Shown here: piece after piece, positions 16,538 through 24,607 of the stretch
Position numbering within the stretch: position 1 is the stretch's first letter
Layout: each line of letters begins with the position of its first letter
Assembly (NCBI GenBank): GCA_043725085.1
Contig: JAYSLY010000016.1
Span: forward strand, 1 to 30,588
DNA length: 30,588 nucleotides
Direction of reading: 5' to 3'
DNA from: UBA9630 sp043725085
Lineage (GTDB): Bacteria; Patescibacteriota; Minisyncoccia; Moranbacterales; UBA2206
Notes under the pieces: generated by a model
Database searches by the model: none
The model's input: the letters and a program-made list of their open reading frames with translations, nothing else
Told to the model about the DNA's origin: nothing
Translations under genes and position numbers: made by a program

Positions 16538-16566
16538 AGTATACACAAAGTCCTACTTTTTGTCAA
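16538..16566 (-). promoter_or_regulatory. Promoter giving a leaderless ATPase mRNA
   Basis: The minus strand shows consensus TTGACA (16566-16561), a 17-bp spacer and TATACT (16543-16538). Only six bases (ACTAAT) separate the -10 from the ATG at 16531, so the expected +1 falls on or next to the A of the start codon. No Shine-Dalgarno could be transcribed. Confidence 0.75.
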
Positions 16567-16615
16567 ATACTACTTGCACAGCACCCCATACTGAAACTAT
16601 TTGGCTAAAATAAGG

Positions 16616-16641
16616 CAAAAAACAACCACGCCCGGAGTTGT
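16616..16641 (-). terminator. Probable terminator after fusA
   Basis: On the minus strand ACAAC (16641) pairs with GTTGT (ending 16622) around a 10-nt loop and is followed by six T residues. It lies about 85 nt after the fusA stop and would end the str transcript before the ATPase gene. The stem is short, so efficiency is uncertain. Confidence 0.5.
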
Positions 16642-16684
16642 CTTTTGAAAAGAAGTTGTAAATTTTGTTATATGTTCTATGTTT

Positions 16685-16724
16685 CATGCCTCGCCCCGCC
16701 GAAGCCTTGGCGTAGGAGGGCATG
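16685..16724. repeat. GC-rich intergenic hairpin element, copy 2
   Basis: CATGCC (16685-16690) pairs with GGCATG (16719-16724), enclosing a CGCC/GGCG hairpin. It directly abuts the fusA stop. Its minus strand matches the 7032-7069 element at about 24 of 32 aligned positions, including the shared CGGCGGGGCGA core. Confidence 0.65.
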
Positions 16725-16726
16725 AT

Positions 16727-18814
16727 TTATTTCTTCCCGCCGGAAATTTCATCTGCCACATTCTTTGGCACTTCGGCGTAGTGTGAAAACTCCATTGCGT
16801 AGTTGGCTCGGCCTTGGCTCATCGAACGCAGTTGCGTGGCATAACCGAACATTGAAGAAAGTGGCACTTCCGCATCAATGATTTTTACTCTTGCATTACC
16901 CTCTCCACGATCGCCCATTTCTTTGATGATTCCCCGTTTCGCATTAATGTCACCCACCACATCACCCATAAAGTTTTCCGGCGTGATTGTCTGCACTTTC
17001 ATAATCGGTTCCAAAAGCATTGGTTTTGCACGTCGGCAAGCTTCCTTGAAGGCCATCGATCCGGCGATTTTAAAAGCCGCTTCCGAAGAGTCCACTTCGT
17101 GGTATGATCCGTCATAAACTGTCGCTTTGATGTCCACCATCGGATAGCCCGCGACAACTCCGGATTCCATCGCCTCTTTCGCACCTTTTTCAATCGGAAC
17201 GATATATTCTTGCGGAATGACTCCACCTTTAATTTCACTAACAAACTCAAATCCCTTGCCCGGCTCTTGTGGCTCGACACGCATCCAACAATGTCCATAT
17301 TGTCCGCGACCACCGGATTGTTTGATATATTTGCCTTCCGCTTCCGCTTTGACGCGAATCGTTTCACGATAAGCGACTTGCGGTTGACCAATATTCGCCT
17401 CAACCTTAAATTCACGCTTCATGCGATCCACGATAATATCCAAGTGTAATTCGCCCATGCCGGAAATGATTGTTTGTCCGGTTTCTTCGTCAGTGCGCAC
17501 TTTGAAAGTCGGGTCTTCTTCGGCAAGTTTTCGCAAAGCAAATCCCATCTTCTCTTGGTCCGCTTTGGTTTTTGGTTCAATGGCAATCGAGATCACCGGC
17601 TCCGGGAAAGTAATCGTTTCCAAAAGCACCGGTTTTTCGATGTCACATAAAGTATCTCCGGTTGTCGTGTTTTTCATTCCCACCAGCGCCCCGATTCCTC
17701 CGGCATAAATTTCTGAAATTTCTTCACGGTGATTGGCATGCATCTGCAAAATTCGGCCAATACGCTCTTTTTCATTCTTGGAAGAGTTGAGAACATACGA
17801 TCCGGCTTTAAGCACTCCCGAATAAACACGGAAAAAGGTCAATTGTCCAACATAGGGGTCAGTCGCCACCTTGAAAGCCAAAGCCGCGAAAGGTGCGTCA
17901 TCTTGTTGTTTCACTTCAATCTCAATTGTTTCATCCCGCACGTCAGTCGCCTTAATCGCTGGCACATCCAGAGGAGAAGGCAGATAATCAACCACCGCGT
18001 CAAGTACTAATTGCACACCTTTATTACGCAGTGCTGTTCCGGTAAAAACTGGAACGAGCTTTGTCGCAATTGTCGCCCGGCGAATGGCGGCTTTTAATTC
18101 CGGCTGTGATATTTCTTCACCGTTCAAAAATTTTTCTGTGAGCGCATCATCTGTTTCCGAAACTTTTTCCACCATTTTCTCTCGCCATTCTTTCGCTTTA
18201 TCCAAAAGTTCGGCAGGAATCTCTCCTTCAATCACATCAATTCCCATTTCTCCGGCGAAAGTATAGCCCCTCATCTTAATCAAATCCACCACGCCGGAAA
18301 ACTCACCGCGTTCCCCAATTGGAATTTGCAACGCGACAGCATTCGGTGTCAAACGATCCCAAATCGTTTTCAAGGCATAATAGAAATCAGCGCCTTCTTT
18401 GTCAATTTTATTGATGAAACAAACACGTGGTACGCTATATTTGTCCGCCTGACGCCACACTGTTTCTGATTGAGGCTCCACCCCTTCTTTTCCATCAAAC
18501 ACCACCACACCGCCGTCTAGGACACGCAAAGAACGCTCCACTTCGACTGTGAAATCCACATGTCCCGGAGTGTCAATGATGTTCACCTGGCAATCTTTCC
18601 AAAAACAAGTTGTCGCCGCTGAAGTGATCGTGATTCCGCGCTCTTGCTCTTGCGCCATCCAGTCCATTGTCGCCGCGCCTTCATGCACTTCACCAATTTT
18701 GTGAGTGACTCCGGTATAAAACAACACGCGTTCGGTCGTGGTAGTTTTTCCCGCATCAATATGCGCGATAATTCCGATATTACGATACTTTTCGATTGGG
18801 TATAATCTGGCCAT
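16727..18814 (-). CDS. fusA: Elongation factor G
   Basis: A 695-residue EF-G, the translocation GTPase. The start is at MARLYPIEKYRNIG (ATG 18814), since six upstream in-frame residues do not fit the family. G1 is AHIDAGKT (17-24), followed by RGITITSAATT, DTPGHVDF and NKIDKEGAD. Domain IV and V blocks (SGGRGQYGHCWMRVEP, YAEVPKNVADEI) are intact. It follows rpsG by 32 nt in the str order. Confidence 0.97.
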   Translation of the reverse strand: MARLYPIEKYRNIGIIAHIDAGKTTTTERVLFYTGVTHKIGEVHEGAATMDWMAQEQERGITITSAATTCFWKDCQVNIIDTPGHVDFTVEVERSLRVLDGGVVVFDGKEGVEPQSETVWRQADKYSVPRVCFINKIDKEGADFYYALKTIWDRLTPNAVALQIPIGERGEFSGVVDLIKMRGYTFAGEMGIDVIEGEIPAELLDKAKEWREKMVEKVSETDDALTEKFLNGEEISQPELKAAIRRATIATKLVPVFTGTALRNKGVQLVLDAVVDYLPSPLDVPAIKATDVRDETIEIEVKQQDDAPFAALAFKVATDPYVGQLTFFRVYSGVLKAGSYVLNSSKNEKERIGRILQMHANHREEISEIYAGGIGALVGMKNTTTGDTLCDIEKPVLLETITFPEPVISIAIEPKTKADQEKMGFALRKLAEEDPTFKVRTDEETGQTIISGMGELHLDIIVDRMKREFKVEANIGQPQVAYRETIRVKAEAEGKYIKQSGGRGQYGHCWMRVEPQEPGKGFEFVSEIKGGVIPQEYIVPIEKGAKEAMESGVVAGYPMVDIKATVYDGSYHEVDSSEAAFKIAGSMAFKEACRRAKPMLLEPIMKVQTITPENFMGDVVGDINAKRGIIKEMGDRGEGNARVKIIDAEVPLSSMFGYATQLRSMSQGRANYAMEFSHYAEVPKNVADEISGGKK

Positions 18815-18846
18815 AATACTAATTTTACACAAATTTTTAACGAATT

Positions 18847-19314
18847 TTACGCGAAATGCGCAAACGCCTTATTCGCATCTGCCATTCTGTGCACATCATC
18901 ACGTTTCTTCATTGCCGCACCAGCTTTATTTGATGCTTCAACCAGCTCATCCGCCAATTTTTCTGCCATTTTTTTGCCTTTTTTGGAAGAAATAGCGGCT
19001 TTTAGCCAACGGATTGCCAAAGTTGTGCGTCTCTCGCCCAAAACCGGAACAGGAACTTGATAGTTTGCACCGCCTACGCGACGAGATTTCAACTCAACAA
19101 GCGGAGCGACATTTTTCAAAGCTTGTTCGAAAATGTTCAGTCCGCCTTTTTTGGTCTTTTCATGAATAATATCAAAGGCTTCATAGACAATTCGCTCCGC
19201 GGTTGTTCTTTTTCCGTCTTGTAAAATGCTATTAATAAATTTACCCACCAAAAGATTATCATATCTCGTGTCAGGCTTGACGTGTTTTTCAAATACTCTT
19301 TTTCTTCTTGCCAT
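18847..19314 (-). CDS. rpsG: 30S ribosomal protein S7
   Basis: A 155-residue S7, which nucleates assembly of the small-subunit head. The start is at MARRKRVFEKHVKPD (ATG 19314); the 18 upstream residues are read-through of AT-rich spacer. The GGANYQVPVPV block and C-terminal ANKAFAHFA are typical. Confidence 0.96.
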   Translation of the reverse strand: MARRKRVFEKHVKPDTRYDNLLVGKFINSILQDGKRTTAERIVYEAFDIIHEKTKKGGLNIFEQALKNVAPLVELKSRRVGGANYQVPVPVLGERRTTLAIRWLKAAISSKKGKKMAEKLADELVEASNKAGAAMKKRDDVHRMADANKAFAHFA

Positions 19315-19319
19315 GCTAG

Positions 19320-19440
19320 GAATTTGAAATTTTAAGTTTAAAATTTTAAATAAGACCCGAAATGTCAAAAGTTTAAATTTTTAACACCTAGTAATTTAAA
19401 ATTGATTTTAAATCTAAAATTAATAATTTAAAATTAATTC
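19320..19440. repeat. AT-rich palindromic spacer between rpsL and rpsG
   Basis: The 126-nt rpsL-rpsG gap is mostly TTTAAAATTT-type sequence, including a perfect 14-bp palindrome at 19337-19350 (TTTAAAATTTTAAA) and repeated AATTTAAAATT words. It resembles the secY-adk spacer at 2294-2389. No gene or clear regulatory site is seen. Confidence 0.5.
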
Positions 19441-19860
19441 TTATTGCTTAGCCTTCTCCACCTTAGCTCCATATTTAGAGCGACCTTGCTTGCGATTAGC
19501 CACCCCGGCGCTGTCCAAGACTCCGCGCACAATGTGATAACGCACACCTGGAAGATCTTTCACACGTCCACCGCGGAGCATCACAATGGAGTGCTCTTGC
19601 AAGTTGTGTCCGATTCCTGGGATATAAGCCGTTACTTCCATCCCATTAGTAAGACGCACTCTGGCAATCTTTCGCAGAGCTGAGTTAGGTTTTTTTGGTG
19701 TAGTTGTGCTGACCTTGAGGCATACTCCACGTTTGAATGAGCTGTTAGTGAGAACCGGCTTGTTCTTTAAAGTATTAAAAACATGCTTAAAAGCAGGTGT
19801 TTTTGATTTGCTCTTGACTGACGAGCGCGATTTTCGCTTCAGTTGATTGATTGTTGGCAT
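19441..19860 (-). CDS. rpsL: 30S ribosomal protein S12
   Basis: A 139-residue S12, the decoding-centre protein. It starts MPTINQLKRKSR. The TTPKKPNSALRKIARVRLTNG block keeps the lysine linked to streptomycin sensitivity, and GGRVKDLPGVRYH keeps the second one, so no classic resistance change is seen. It opens the str operon, downstream of tandem promoters and a leader with a strong hairpin. Confidence 0.97.
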   Translation of the reverse strand: MPTINQLKRKSRSSVKSKSKTPAFKHVFNTLKNKPVLTNSSFKRGVCLKVSTTTPKKPNSALRKIARVRLTNGMEVTAYIPGIGHNLQEHSIVMLRGGRVKDLPGVRYHIVRGVLDSAGVANRKQGRSKYGAKVEKAKQ

Positions 19861-19883
19861 CTGTTCTTTTCTACGAATTACCT

Positions 19884-19917
19884 GCCCGCAATGCTACGCA
19901 TAGCGTTGCAGGCGGGC
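19884..19917 (-). promoter_or_regulatory. Large hairpin in the rpsL leader
   Basis: GCCCGC (19884-19889) pairs with GCGGGC (19912-19917), and the inner AATGCTA (19890-19896) pairs with TAGCGTT (19901-19907), leaving a CGCA loop. It ends about 24 nt before the rpsL ATG in the str leader. It may be a regulatory stem or another GC-rich intergenic repeat. Confidence 0.6.
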
Positions 19918-20049
19918 GAATTTATGAAATGCAGAAATTCAGCTCAGCTAAAGCTCAATTTAGCGCATCTTCATCAATTTCGCGGATCGTAATAAAATAA
20001 TTTAATTTTTTAAAATGTCTGCATATTATCATACTCGCAACTCTAGTTG

Positions 20050-20078
20050 AGTATAATAAAAAAACTGCCAGTTGTCTA
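20050..20078 (-). promoter_or_regulatory. Predicted str promoter P2
   Basis: The minus strand shows TAGACA (20078-20073), a 17-bp spacer and TATACT (20055-20050). The start near 20043 gives a leader of about 180 nt before rpsL. Confidence 0.6.
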
Positions 20079-20086
20079 GCCCAATA

Positions 20087-20115
20087 AGCATAAACGACAA
20101 TTAAATATATGTCAA
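20087..20115 (-). promoter_or_regulatory. Predicted str promoter P1
   Basis: The minus strand shows TTGACA (20115-20110), a 17-bp spacer and TATGCT (20092-20087). The -35 overlaps the last codons of the M50 protease gene. Together with P2 it forms a tandem pair, as expected for a highly expressed operon. Confidence 0.6.
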
Positions 20116-20801
20116 ATTGCCACCCGCAAAAAGGCATTAATCGCGGTACCAAGGAAGATGCGCAGCGGGGTGGAAAAAAAGAAGATGAAAAACAAAAGGA
20201 GCATAAAGCCAAATTGTTCAAGCATGGCTTGCGTTTCAATTTTAATCGGAAAAATGGCAAATAGCAGTTTCGAACCATCAAGTGGCGGGATAGGAATTAA
20301 ATTGAAAAAAGCTAAAAAAACATTAATGATCACAACAATAATCAAAAGTTCATAAAATATTGCACTGACTGACCCAGCAATTACGCCCGAAACTACCGAC
20401 CACTCATTAAAATGATTTATGATATCCTTTTTGAGATGCAGCGGAAGCGCAATAAACCTCGCAACAATCGCCGCGACCAGTGCCACGGCCAGATTTATTC
20501 CCGGTCCCGCCATCGCCACCATCGCCGGCCCCCATTTTTGGTTTTTGAGATTATAAGGATTATAGGGAACAGGCTTAGCCCAACCGAAAGCAAAACCAAA
20601 TGACAGATACATAAAAAGTGGCGCGATAAATGACCCAATAAAATCCAGATGACTAAGTGGATTAGCTGTCAGTCGCCCGGCATATTTCGCCGTATTATCC
20701 CCCAGCCACAGCGCCATTACACCATGAAAAACCTCATGAATTATGACTGAGTAAAGGAGAATTGCGACATAGAAAACAATCAAAACAATTTCATTGGACA
20801 T
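20112..20801 (-). CDS. M50 family site-2 protease (membrane zinc peptidase)
   Basis: A 229-residue intramembrane metalloprotease of the M50B group. The zinc motif HEVFH (HExxH) lies in the first membrane helix, and the second catalytic motif NLIPIPPLDG, supplying the Asp ligand, lies near residues 167-176. About five to six hydrophobic segments are visible, and no PDZ domain is present. Relatives cleave membrane-bound regulators, but the substrate here is unknown. A Shine-Dalgarno-like AAGGGA precedes the start. It is divergent from rpmB and upstream of the str operon. Confidence 0.9.
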   Translation of the reverse strand: MSNEIVLIVFYVAILLYSVIIHEVFHGVMALWLGDNTAKYAGRLTANPLSHLDFIGSFIAPLFMYLSFGFAFGWAKPVPYNPYNLKNQKWGPAMVAMAGPGINLAVALVAAIVARFIALPLHLKKDIINHFNEWSVVSGVIAGSVSAIFYELLIIVVIINVFLAFFNLIPIPPLDGSKLLFAIFPIKIETQAMLEQFGFMLLLFFIFFFSTPLRIFLGTAINAFLRVAI

Positions 20802-20875
20802 GGGATTCCCTTGCTAAAATTATATTCCTATGCTACCTTATATCTTGTAATAAATCAACTACTAACCTTAATTTT

Positions 20876-21049
20876 ATGAGTAGAGTTTGTGAAGTTTGCG
20901 GGCGCGGTCCAGGATCAGGCCACACTGTTAGCCATTCCAATGTCAAAACCTTGCGAAAGTTTCAAATCAATTTGCAAAGCAAAAAAATTGACGGCGCAAA
21001 AACCAAGATTTGCACCAGATGCATCAAGACTTCTAACAAAGAAAAATAA
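20876..21049 (+). CDS. rpmB: 50S ribosomal protein L28, zinc type
   Basis: A 57-residue L28, the only plus-strand gene I can support. It has CEVCGRGPGSGHTVSHSN at the start and CTRC near the end, giving a four-Cys zinc site of the C+ form. I use the ATG at 20876 because the longer upstream extension in the same frame does not match the family. It is followed 17 nt later by a bidirectional terminator. Confidence 0.92.
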   Translation: MSRVCEVCGRGPGSGHTVSHSNVKTLRKFQINLQSKKIDGAKTKICTRCIKTSNKEK

Positions 21050-21066
21050 TTCTCTTTTGTGAATAT

Positions 21067-21094
21067 AAAAAATCCTCCACGTGGAGGATTTTTT
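21067..21094. terminator. Bidirectional intrinsic terminator
   Basis: A perfect 28-bp palindrome: six A, an 8-bp arm TCCTCCAC and its complement, then six T. It gives a stem followed by a U tract on both strands, so it can end rpmB (plus) and the adenylate-kinase-like gene (minus), whose stop is at 21117. Confidence 0.93.
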
Positions 21095-21116
21095 GGTTGT
21101 CCTTAAGAGACTACTT

Positions 21117-22196
21117 TTAAAGTCCCAATGTTTTGACTAATTGCTTAACAAGAGAAGTAACAACAGCGGGAGCCATCAAGCTATACACCTCAACGCCTTC
21201 ATCATCTTTCACAGTGAAGGGTCTTTCGAGAGTTTTAACTTCACCCGTATTCTCGTCACGCTCATAATAAAACTCAGGGGTAATCTCATAATCATCCACC
21301 ATTTCCTTAGCAACACTTGCAGGCACAGCATTTCTCACCATTCCTTTCGTGACACCGTGCAAAGAAAAAACCTTATTAATCAGCTTATCATCCATCTCTA
21401 ACCTATCACGCAAAGATTCAATTCCCAAGTTGTCTCCTTCTTTTGCCACCATTCGTACATTATTGCATTCAGGATTGTCACATTTCAAATAAAATGCTTC
21501 TTGAGCTTCGTCATAGCCGACCTCCTTAGTGGCAAGTAATTTCAAGTTTCTTGGTGTATGACAGATTGGGCAAACAACTCGATACTTCATCCGTTCATCG
21601 ATTACTGCCTCAGGAATATCAATCGCCAAAAAAATATCTGGGTCTTTTCTATAATCAATAAGTTCTTTGAAAAATAGCGAGTACGATATTTGATCAAAAT
21701 TTCTTGGGAAACCATCAATAAAAAGAGATTTTCTGTCCATCTTATCAATTTCCCTTTTAACTAAGGTCATAATAAATTCGTCCGGTAAAAGCGTTTTAGT
21801 ATCTCTGCCGAGAAGGGCTTCAATACCTTGTTCGGGCGAAATATAGCCACGATAATTTTTGTGTAAATACGCCAAAAGTTCTTTCTTCTCACCCTCATCT
21901 TCCATTGCCGCATGCACATCTCTCACAACATCACCAACAGAAATATGCCCGATTTTGTCCTTGCCAAAAATTTCCATCAAAAGCTTTGTATAGGTTCCTT
22001 TACCCGCATTTTTTTTACCCAAAAAATAAGCAATAAACGTTTTTCCTTCAGAAAAATATTTCTTTAATTTCTCAATATCTTCACCTACTTTTGTCTCAAA
22101 ATATTCCTTTCTCTCATTCAAATCAGAGAGGTTAAATTTTCTATCAACTCCTTCCACTTTTGTTTTTTGCAGTGGAAATTCTTTTTCATATTTCAT
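21117..22196 (-). CDS. Long adenylate-kinase-like protein with zinc LID
   Basis: A 359-residue protein with an adenylate kinase core and extra ends. Residues 1-50 are a charged, helical N-terminal extension. The P-loop GKKNAGKGT is at 60-68, the NMP-binding DGFPR at 161-165, and a zinc-ribbon LID uses C209, C212, C239 and C244. Residues from about 290 onward extend past the usual kinase end. The first P-loop glycine pattern (GxxNAGKGT) differs from the usual GxPGSGKGT. It probably phosphorylates a nucleoside monophosphate, but the substrate is uncertain because a normal adk is also present. It follows recA by 64 nt. Confidence 0.85.
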   Translation of the reverse strand: MKYEKEFPLQKTKVEGVDRKFNLSDLNERKEYFETKVGEDIEKLKKYFSEGKTFIAYFLGKKNAGKGTYTKLLMEIFGKDKIGHISVGDVVRDVHAAMEDEGEKKELLAYLHKNYRGYISPEQGIEALLGRDTKTLLPDEFIMTLVKREIDKMDRKSLFIDGFPRNFDQISYSLFFKELIDYRKDPDIFLAIDIPEAVIDERMKYRVVCPICHTPRNLKLLATKEVGYDEAQEAFYLKCDNPECNNVRMVAKEGDNLGIESLRDRLEMDDKLINKVFSLHGVTKGMVRNAVPASVAKEMVDDYEITPEFYYERDENTGEVKTLERPFTVKDDEGVEVYSLMAPAVVTSLVKQLVKTLGL

Positions 22197-22260
22197 CTTT
22201 TTAAGTAAAATTAAATAATTATCGCAACCTTAATATTCTATCAGCTCTGCCTGATTTAGT

Positions 22261-23298
22261 CTAGTCTTTATTTGCTTCTGTTTCCAACTCTTCCACTTTC
22301 TTGAAAATCTGTTTGGAAATTTCCGCTTGCATTTTTTTGTCGGCTTTCAAAAAGGCTTTAGCCGGCTCGCGACCCACGCCCAATTTGACTTCGCCGAAAG
22401 AATAGGAATTGCCCTTTTTCGTCACCACTTCATATTTCACGCCGGTGTCGAGAACGTCACCCGCCGCCGAAATTCCTTCATTATACATAATATCAAACTC
22501 CGCTGTGCGAAAAGGCGGTGCCACTTTATTTTTGACGATTTTTACTTTCGTACGATTACCCACGATGTCTTCGCCTTTTTTAATCTGCGCACTGCGCCTC
22601 ACTTCCACGCGAACAGATGCATAGAATTTGAGCGCGTTTCCACCTGTCGTTGTTTCCGGATTGCCAAACACCACGCCGATTTTCATCCGGATTTGGTTGA
22701 TGAAAATCACAGTGCAGTTTGAACGCGAAATGATCGCCGTCAGTTTTCGCAAAGCTTGTGACATTAATCGCGCTTGGCGTCCCATATGACTATCTCCCAT
22801 ATCCCCTTCAATTTCCGCCTTTGGCACGAGTGCCGCGACACTGTCCACGACAACCACGTCGATTGATCCGGAGTTAACCAGCGCGTCCACAATGTCGAGG
22901 GCTTGCTCACCATTGTCTGGTTGAGAAATCAAAAGATCATTCACATTCACTCCAATTCTTTTGGCATATTCGGGATCAAGTGCATGTTCGGCGTCAATAA
23001 ACGCCGCCACACCACCCGCTTTTTGCGTGTTGGCAATAATATGTAAAGTCAAAGTGGTTTTTCCGGAAGACTCCGGCCCATAAACTTCCACCACGCGACC
23101 ACGCGGAATGCCACCAATTCCCAAAGCAAGATCCAATGAAATTGAGCCGGTCGGAATGGAAGCCACATCGACGTGTTTAATATCTCCCAATTTCATAATC
23201 ACCCCTTCGCCAAATTTCTCCCGAATTTCCGAGACAACATTATCCACGCCCTTTTCCTGCTCTTTGTTTTTCCCCTCCTTCTTCTCTTCGTCTTTCAT
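22261..23298 (-). CDS. recA: Recombinase RecA
   Basis: A 345-residue RecA, the strand-exchange ATPase for homologous recombination and SOS induction. Walker A is GPESSGKT (74-81), followed by FIDAEHALDPEYA and the Walker B strand VVVVDSVAALVPKAEIEGDMGDSHMG. The L2 loop NQIRMKIGVVFGNPETTTGGNALKFYAS is intact. The N terminus carries about 20 extra Lys/Glu-rich residues. No LexA-type box was recognised upstream; the spacer is filled by an A/T-rich inverted repeat. Confidence 0.98.
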   Translation of the reverse strand: MKDEEKKEGKNKEQEKGVDNVVSEIREKFGEGVIMKLGDIKHVDVASIPTGSISLDLALGIGGIPRGRVVEVYGPESSGKTTLTLHIIANTQKAGGVAAFIDAEHALDPEYAKRIGVNVNDLLISQPDNGEQALDIVDALVNSGSIDVVVVDSVAALVPKAEIEGDMGDSHMGRQARLMSQALRKLTAIISRSNCTVIFINQIRMKIGVVFGNPETTTGGNALKFYASVRVEVRRSAQIKKGEDIVGNRTKVKIVKNKVAPPFRTAEFDIMYNEGISAAGDVLDTGVKYEVVTKKGNSYSFGEVKLGVGREPAKAFLKADKKMQAEISKQIFKKVEELETEANKD

Positions 23299-23338
23299 AT
23301 ATATAAATATTATTTGTTAGCTTGGCTTAATTTTATTT

Positions 23339-23470
23339 ACTACGAAAATACAAAATTTTACTAAAGTACAAAAATACAAAAAAATATAACTCACACTTTA
23401 TTGCTCACACCGTATTTGCCTTTCCCTTTTTGTACTTTCGTATTTTTGTACGTATTTGTATTTTTGTAGT
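23339..23470. repeat. Inverted repeat of ACTACgAAAATAC type upstream of recA
   Basis: The left side (23339-23380) and right side (23427-23470) are near reverse complements made of TACAAAAATAC and CTACGAAAATAC words; GTACAAAAATA at 23366-23376 is exactly complementary to 23441-23451. It fills most of the recA-rodZ spacer, and the layout recalls the 9418-9533 element. Confidence 0.65.
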
Positions 23471-23507
23471 GCTGTAGTGATACTACCTCTCTAGTCTACT
23501 CCTTTTT

Positions 23508-24512
23508 CTAATCTTTGGCAAAGACCACCCCTTTAATCGCTCCCGCTTCTTTTCCAAGCGTTCCTTTGTCCTCGCCATTTAGTTTGATATATGTTGCGTT
23601 AGCTTGTCCCGAACCAATAACAATCTTATCGCGAGCGCTAAATTTTTGCACCGCCCCGGCAAGCACCGTCCCGCTGAAAACCAAATTGCCATCCGCCTCA
23701 ACACTTATCCAGACCGGACCGGGATCAACGCTAAGCTCGACTTGCACCGCCTTATTATCCGTCAAGGAAACATTCTCACCGGATAAGTTACCCGCCGCGC
23801 CATCATTCGCAACGTCCGTGCTGCTGTCATATTTTGCCTGTACTGTCACATTCTCCGCTGCTTCTTTTTGAAACTTATTCAATGCCCTGACATGAATCAC
23901 GTTAATGCCTGATTGCAAGGAAATGTCTTCCTTGAATTTTCCGTTATCATCCACCAAAACCACCTGATCATTAACAAACACGCGCGCGTCCTTGTCAGTT
24001 TTTCCTTCCAATGAAACCGTATTCCCCTCAACTTGCGAGTTTGGCTCAGGATTGAGGATGATAAGGCGCGGATTATCCGTCAGTGATCCGGCCTCACGAT
24101 AGAGATAAAAAAACGCTCCGGCGACAAAAACAGCCACAAGAAATAAAATGATTTTCTTGGGCGTAAAAATAAAAGCCGAAATATTTGGCGACTGTATTTT
24201 TATTTTTTTCTTGCTAGGATTTTTGCCTTTTTCCAAATTTTTTTTAATTCCTTTCTCTTTCTCAAAAAGCCGCACCAAACTGTATTCATCTACACCTAAA
24301 AAATCTCCATAACTTTTCAAAAATCCTCGCACATAGACATCCGCCGGCAACTCATCATATTTCCCATCTTCCAAACATTGCAAATATTCCACCCGAATTT
24401 TCGTCACGCGAGAAACCTCATTAAGCGCAATCCTTTTGTCGCTACGCAATTTCTTGAGCTTCTCGCCCAAAGTCATTGTGCCAACTTTTCTCTTTGTAAA
24501 GCCATTAGTCAT
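23508..24512 (-). CDS. RodZ-like membrane HTH protein
   Basis: A 334-residue protein with a cytoplasmic HTH_25 domain (about 14-85), a basic linker, one membrane helix (about 121-138) and an outer region. The outer region appears to hold an Ig-like domain (about 148-220, NPEPNSQVEGNTVSLEGKT) and then a DUF4115-type domain as in RodZ (about 255-330). RodZ links MreB to the cell wall machinery; a role in cell shape is inferred. I use ATG 24512 because relatives begin similarly before TLGEKLK; an internal ATG at 24476 is possible. A run of eight G lies just upstream. It sits between ftsK and recA. Confidence 0.85.
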   Translation of the reverse strand: MTNGFTKRKVGTMTLGEKLKKLRSDKRIALNEVSRVTKIRVEYLQCLEDGKYDELPADVYVRGFLKSYGDFLGVDEYSLVRLFEKEKGIKKNLEKGKNPSKKKIKIQSPNISAFIFTPKKIILFLVAVFVAGAFFYLYREAGSLTDNPRLIILNPEPNSQVEGNTVSLEGKTDKDARVFVNDQVVLVDDNGKFKEDISLQSGINVIHVRALNKFQKEAAENVTVQAKYDSSTDVANDGAAGNLSGENVSLTDNKAVQVELSVDPGPVWISVEADGNLVFSGTVLAGAVQKFSARDKIVIGSGQANATYIKLNGEDKGTLGKEAGAIKGVVFAKD

Positions 24513-24607
24513 AGGGGGGGGAAAATAAAAAAAACCAAAAAACACAAAACAAAAAATACCGGTTAATTTTTTGTTATTTATTTTGATTTTTTATTTTTGA
24601 TTTTATC

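Noticed and set aside
19955..20281. 108-residue minus-strand frame overlapping the M50 protease end and the str leader
   Set aside because: It overlaps the strongly supported M50 gene in another frame and has an irregular Cys/Phe-rich composition; the region beyond it is better explained by the str promoters.
23299..23507. SOS (LexA) box upstream of recA
   Set aside because: No LexA-like palindrome of Gram-positive or Gram-negative type was seen; the spacer is dominated by the inverted repeat.
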